A stretch of DNA of 64,000 bases from Salipiger abyssi (lineage in GTDB: Bacteria; Pseudomonadota; Alphaproteobacteria; Rhodobacterales; Rhodobacteraceae): positions 2,294,001 to 2,358,000 of the forward strand of contig NZ_CP015093.1 of assembly GCF_001975705.1 (NCBI RefSeq), given 5' to 3'. Made by a program: the position numbers and the translations under genes. Shown here piece by piece: positions 63,728 through 64,000 of the stretch. The notes under the pieces were generated by a model. It was not told the origin of the DNA, did not search any database, and was given only the letters and a program-made list of their open reading frames with translations. The first letter of the stretch is position 1; each line of letters starts with the position of its first letter.

Positions 63728-64000
63728 ATGACCGGAAAATCCGTTCTTATCACCGGTTGTTCCTCGGGGATCGGCTATGACGCCGCGCACGGGCTTCGCG
63801 CACGCGGCTGGCGTGTCTTTGCCGCCTGCCGCCAGGAGGCCGACTGCGAGAGGCTGCGCGGTGAGGGGTTTGAGAGCCCGCAGCTCGACTATGCCGACGA
63901 GGACAGCATGCGCCGCGCGCTGGACCAGGTGCTGGAGGCCACCGGCGGCACACTGGATGCGCTCTACAACAATGGCGCCTTTGCGGTGCCCGGCGCGCTG
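63728..64000 (+). CDS. SDR family oxidoreductase, N-terminal part (runs off the right edge)
   Basis: The 91 codons present start MTGKSVLITGCSSGIGYDAA, the TGxxxGIG cofactor loop of classical short-chain dehydrogenases, continue with GWRVFAACRQEADCERL, the Arg of which suggests an NADPH preference, and reach LDALYNNGAFAVPGAL, the NNG(A) motif. The catalytic Tyr-Lys lies beyond the window. The substrate cannot be told. Confidence 0.88.
   Translation, partial: MTGKSVLITGCSSGIGYDAAHGLRARGWRVFAACRQEADCERLRGEGFESPQLDYADEDSMRRALDQVLEATGGTLDALYNNGAFAVPGAL

Overview
The window looks like chromosome of a marine-type alphaproteobacterium of the Rhodobacterales (Roseobacter/Paracoccaceae group). GC is high, almost every gene ends in GC-rich wobble, and several gene sets are typical of that group: gltD/gltB, glnK-amtB, fhs-chorismate mutase-folD, rlmH/rsfS, recO/pgsA/moaD/moaE, a two-domain ALDH16-type aldehyde dehydrogenase, and a Lhr-like helicase with a PdeM-type phosphoesterase. 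I saw no rRNA, tRNA, CRISPR array, phage gene or transposase. Most of the window is core chromosome with a few accessory loci.

Layout. 1-7.4 kb: a partial lipoprotein gene, a TetR regulator divergent from a thiolase with two matching operators between them, an RND efflux pair and the transglycosylase MtgA. 7.4-24.4 kb: nitrogen assimilation and envelope genes (gltB, a GFA-family gene, gltD, uppP, rlmH/rsfS, ALDH16, a class A PBP, glnK-amtB, a GntR regulator). 24.4-31.5 kb: moaE, moaD, pgsA, recO, then the one-carbon cluster fhs-chorismate mutase-folD and a thioesterase. 30.9-37.2 kb: PdeM and its helicase, a CBS protein, a SHOCT protein, and a TetR-DUF6544 operon under a 25-bp perfect palindrome. 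37.7-43.1 kb: a DegP-type protease, a YghU-type GST, purE-purK and an isolated PhnM-like amidohydrolase. 43.2-50.0 kb: the most unusual locus, a peptide/nickel-type ABC importer (two permeases and one fused double ATPase, no binding protein) followed without a break by an aldehyde dehydrogenase, an SDR and a P1-family peptidase; the last two each carry a one-base frameshift at a G run. 50.0-55.4 kb: SseB-like and family-4 uracil-DNA glycosylase genes, an ArsR-ArsP-like permease operon, and a KpsT-KpsE capsule export pair without a permease. 55.4-64 kb: an FMN reductase, etfB-etfA, an M48 protease with a YjgN-family membrane protein, parC, an SH3 protein and a partial SDR.

The small-scale structure is rich. 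A REP-like palindrome with a GTAG head occurs four times in gene junctions. Four regulator genes have convincing inverted-repeat operators next to them (thiolase TetR, GntR, DUF6544 TetR, ArsR). A perfect 20-bp palindrome lies upstream of the yghU-like gene with no regulator beside it. Several bidirectional terminators are clear.

I did not find a wholly new multi-gene system that I can defend. The best candidates for something undescribed are the binding-protein-free importer/catabolic locus, the KpsT-KpsE pair whose KpsE has a 190-residue cytoplasmic extension, the TetR-DUF6544 operon, and the ArsR operator that abuts its own start codon. Start sites were chosen by frame, ribosome binding site and family length; no database search was possible.
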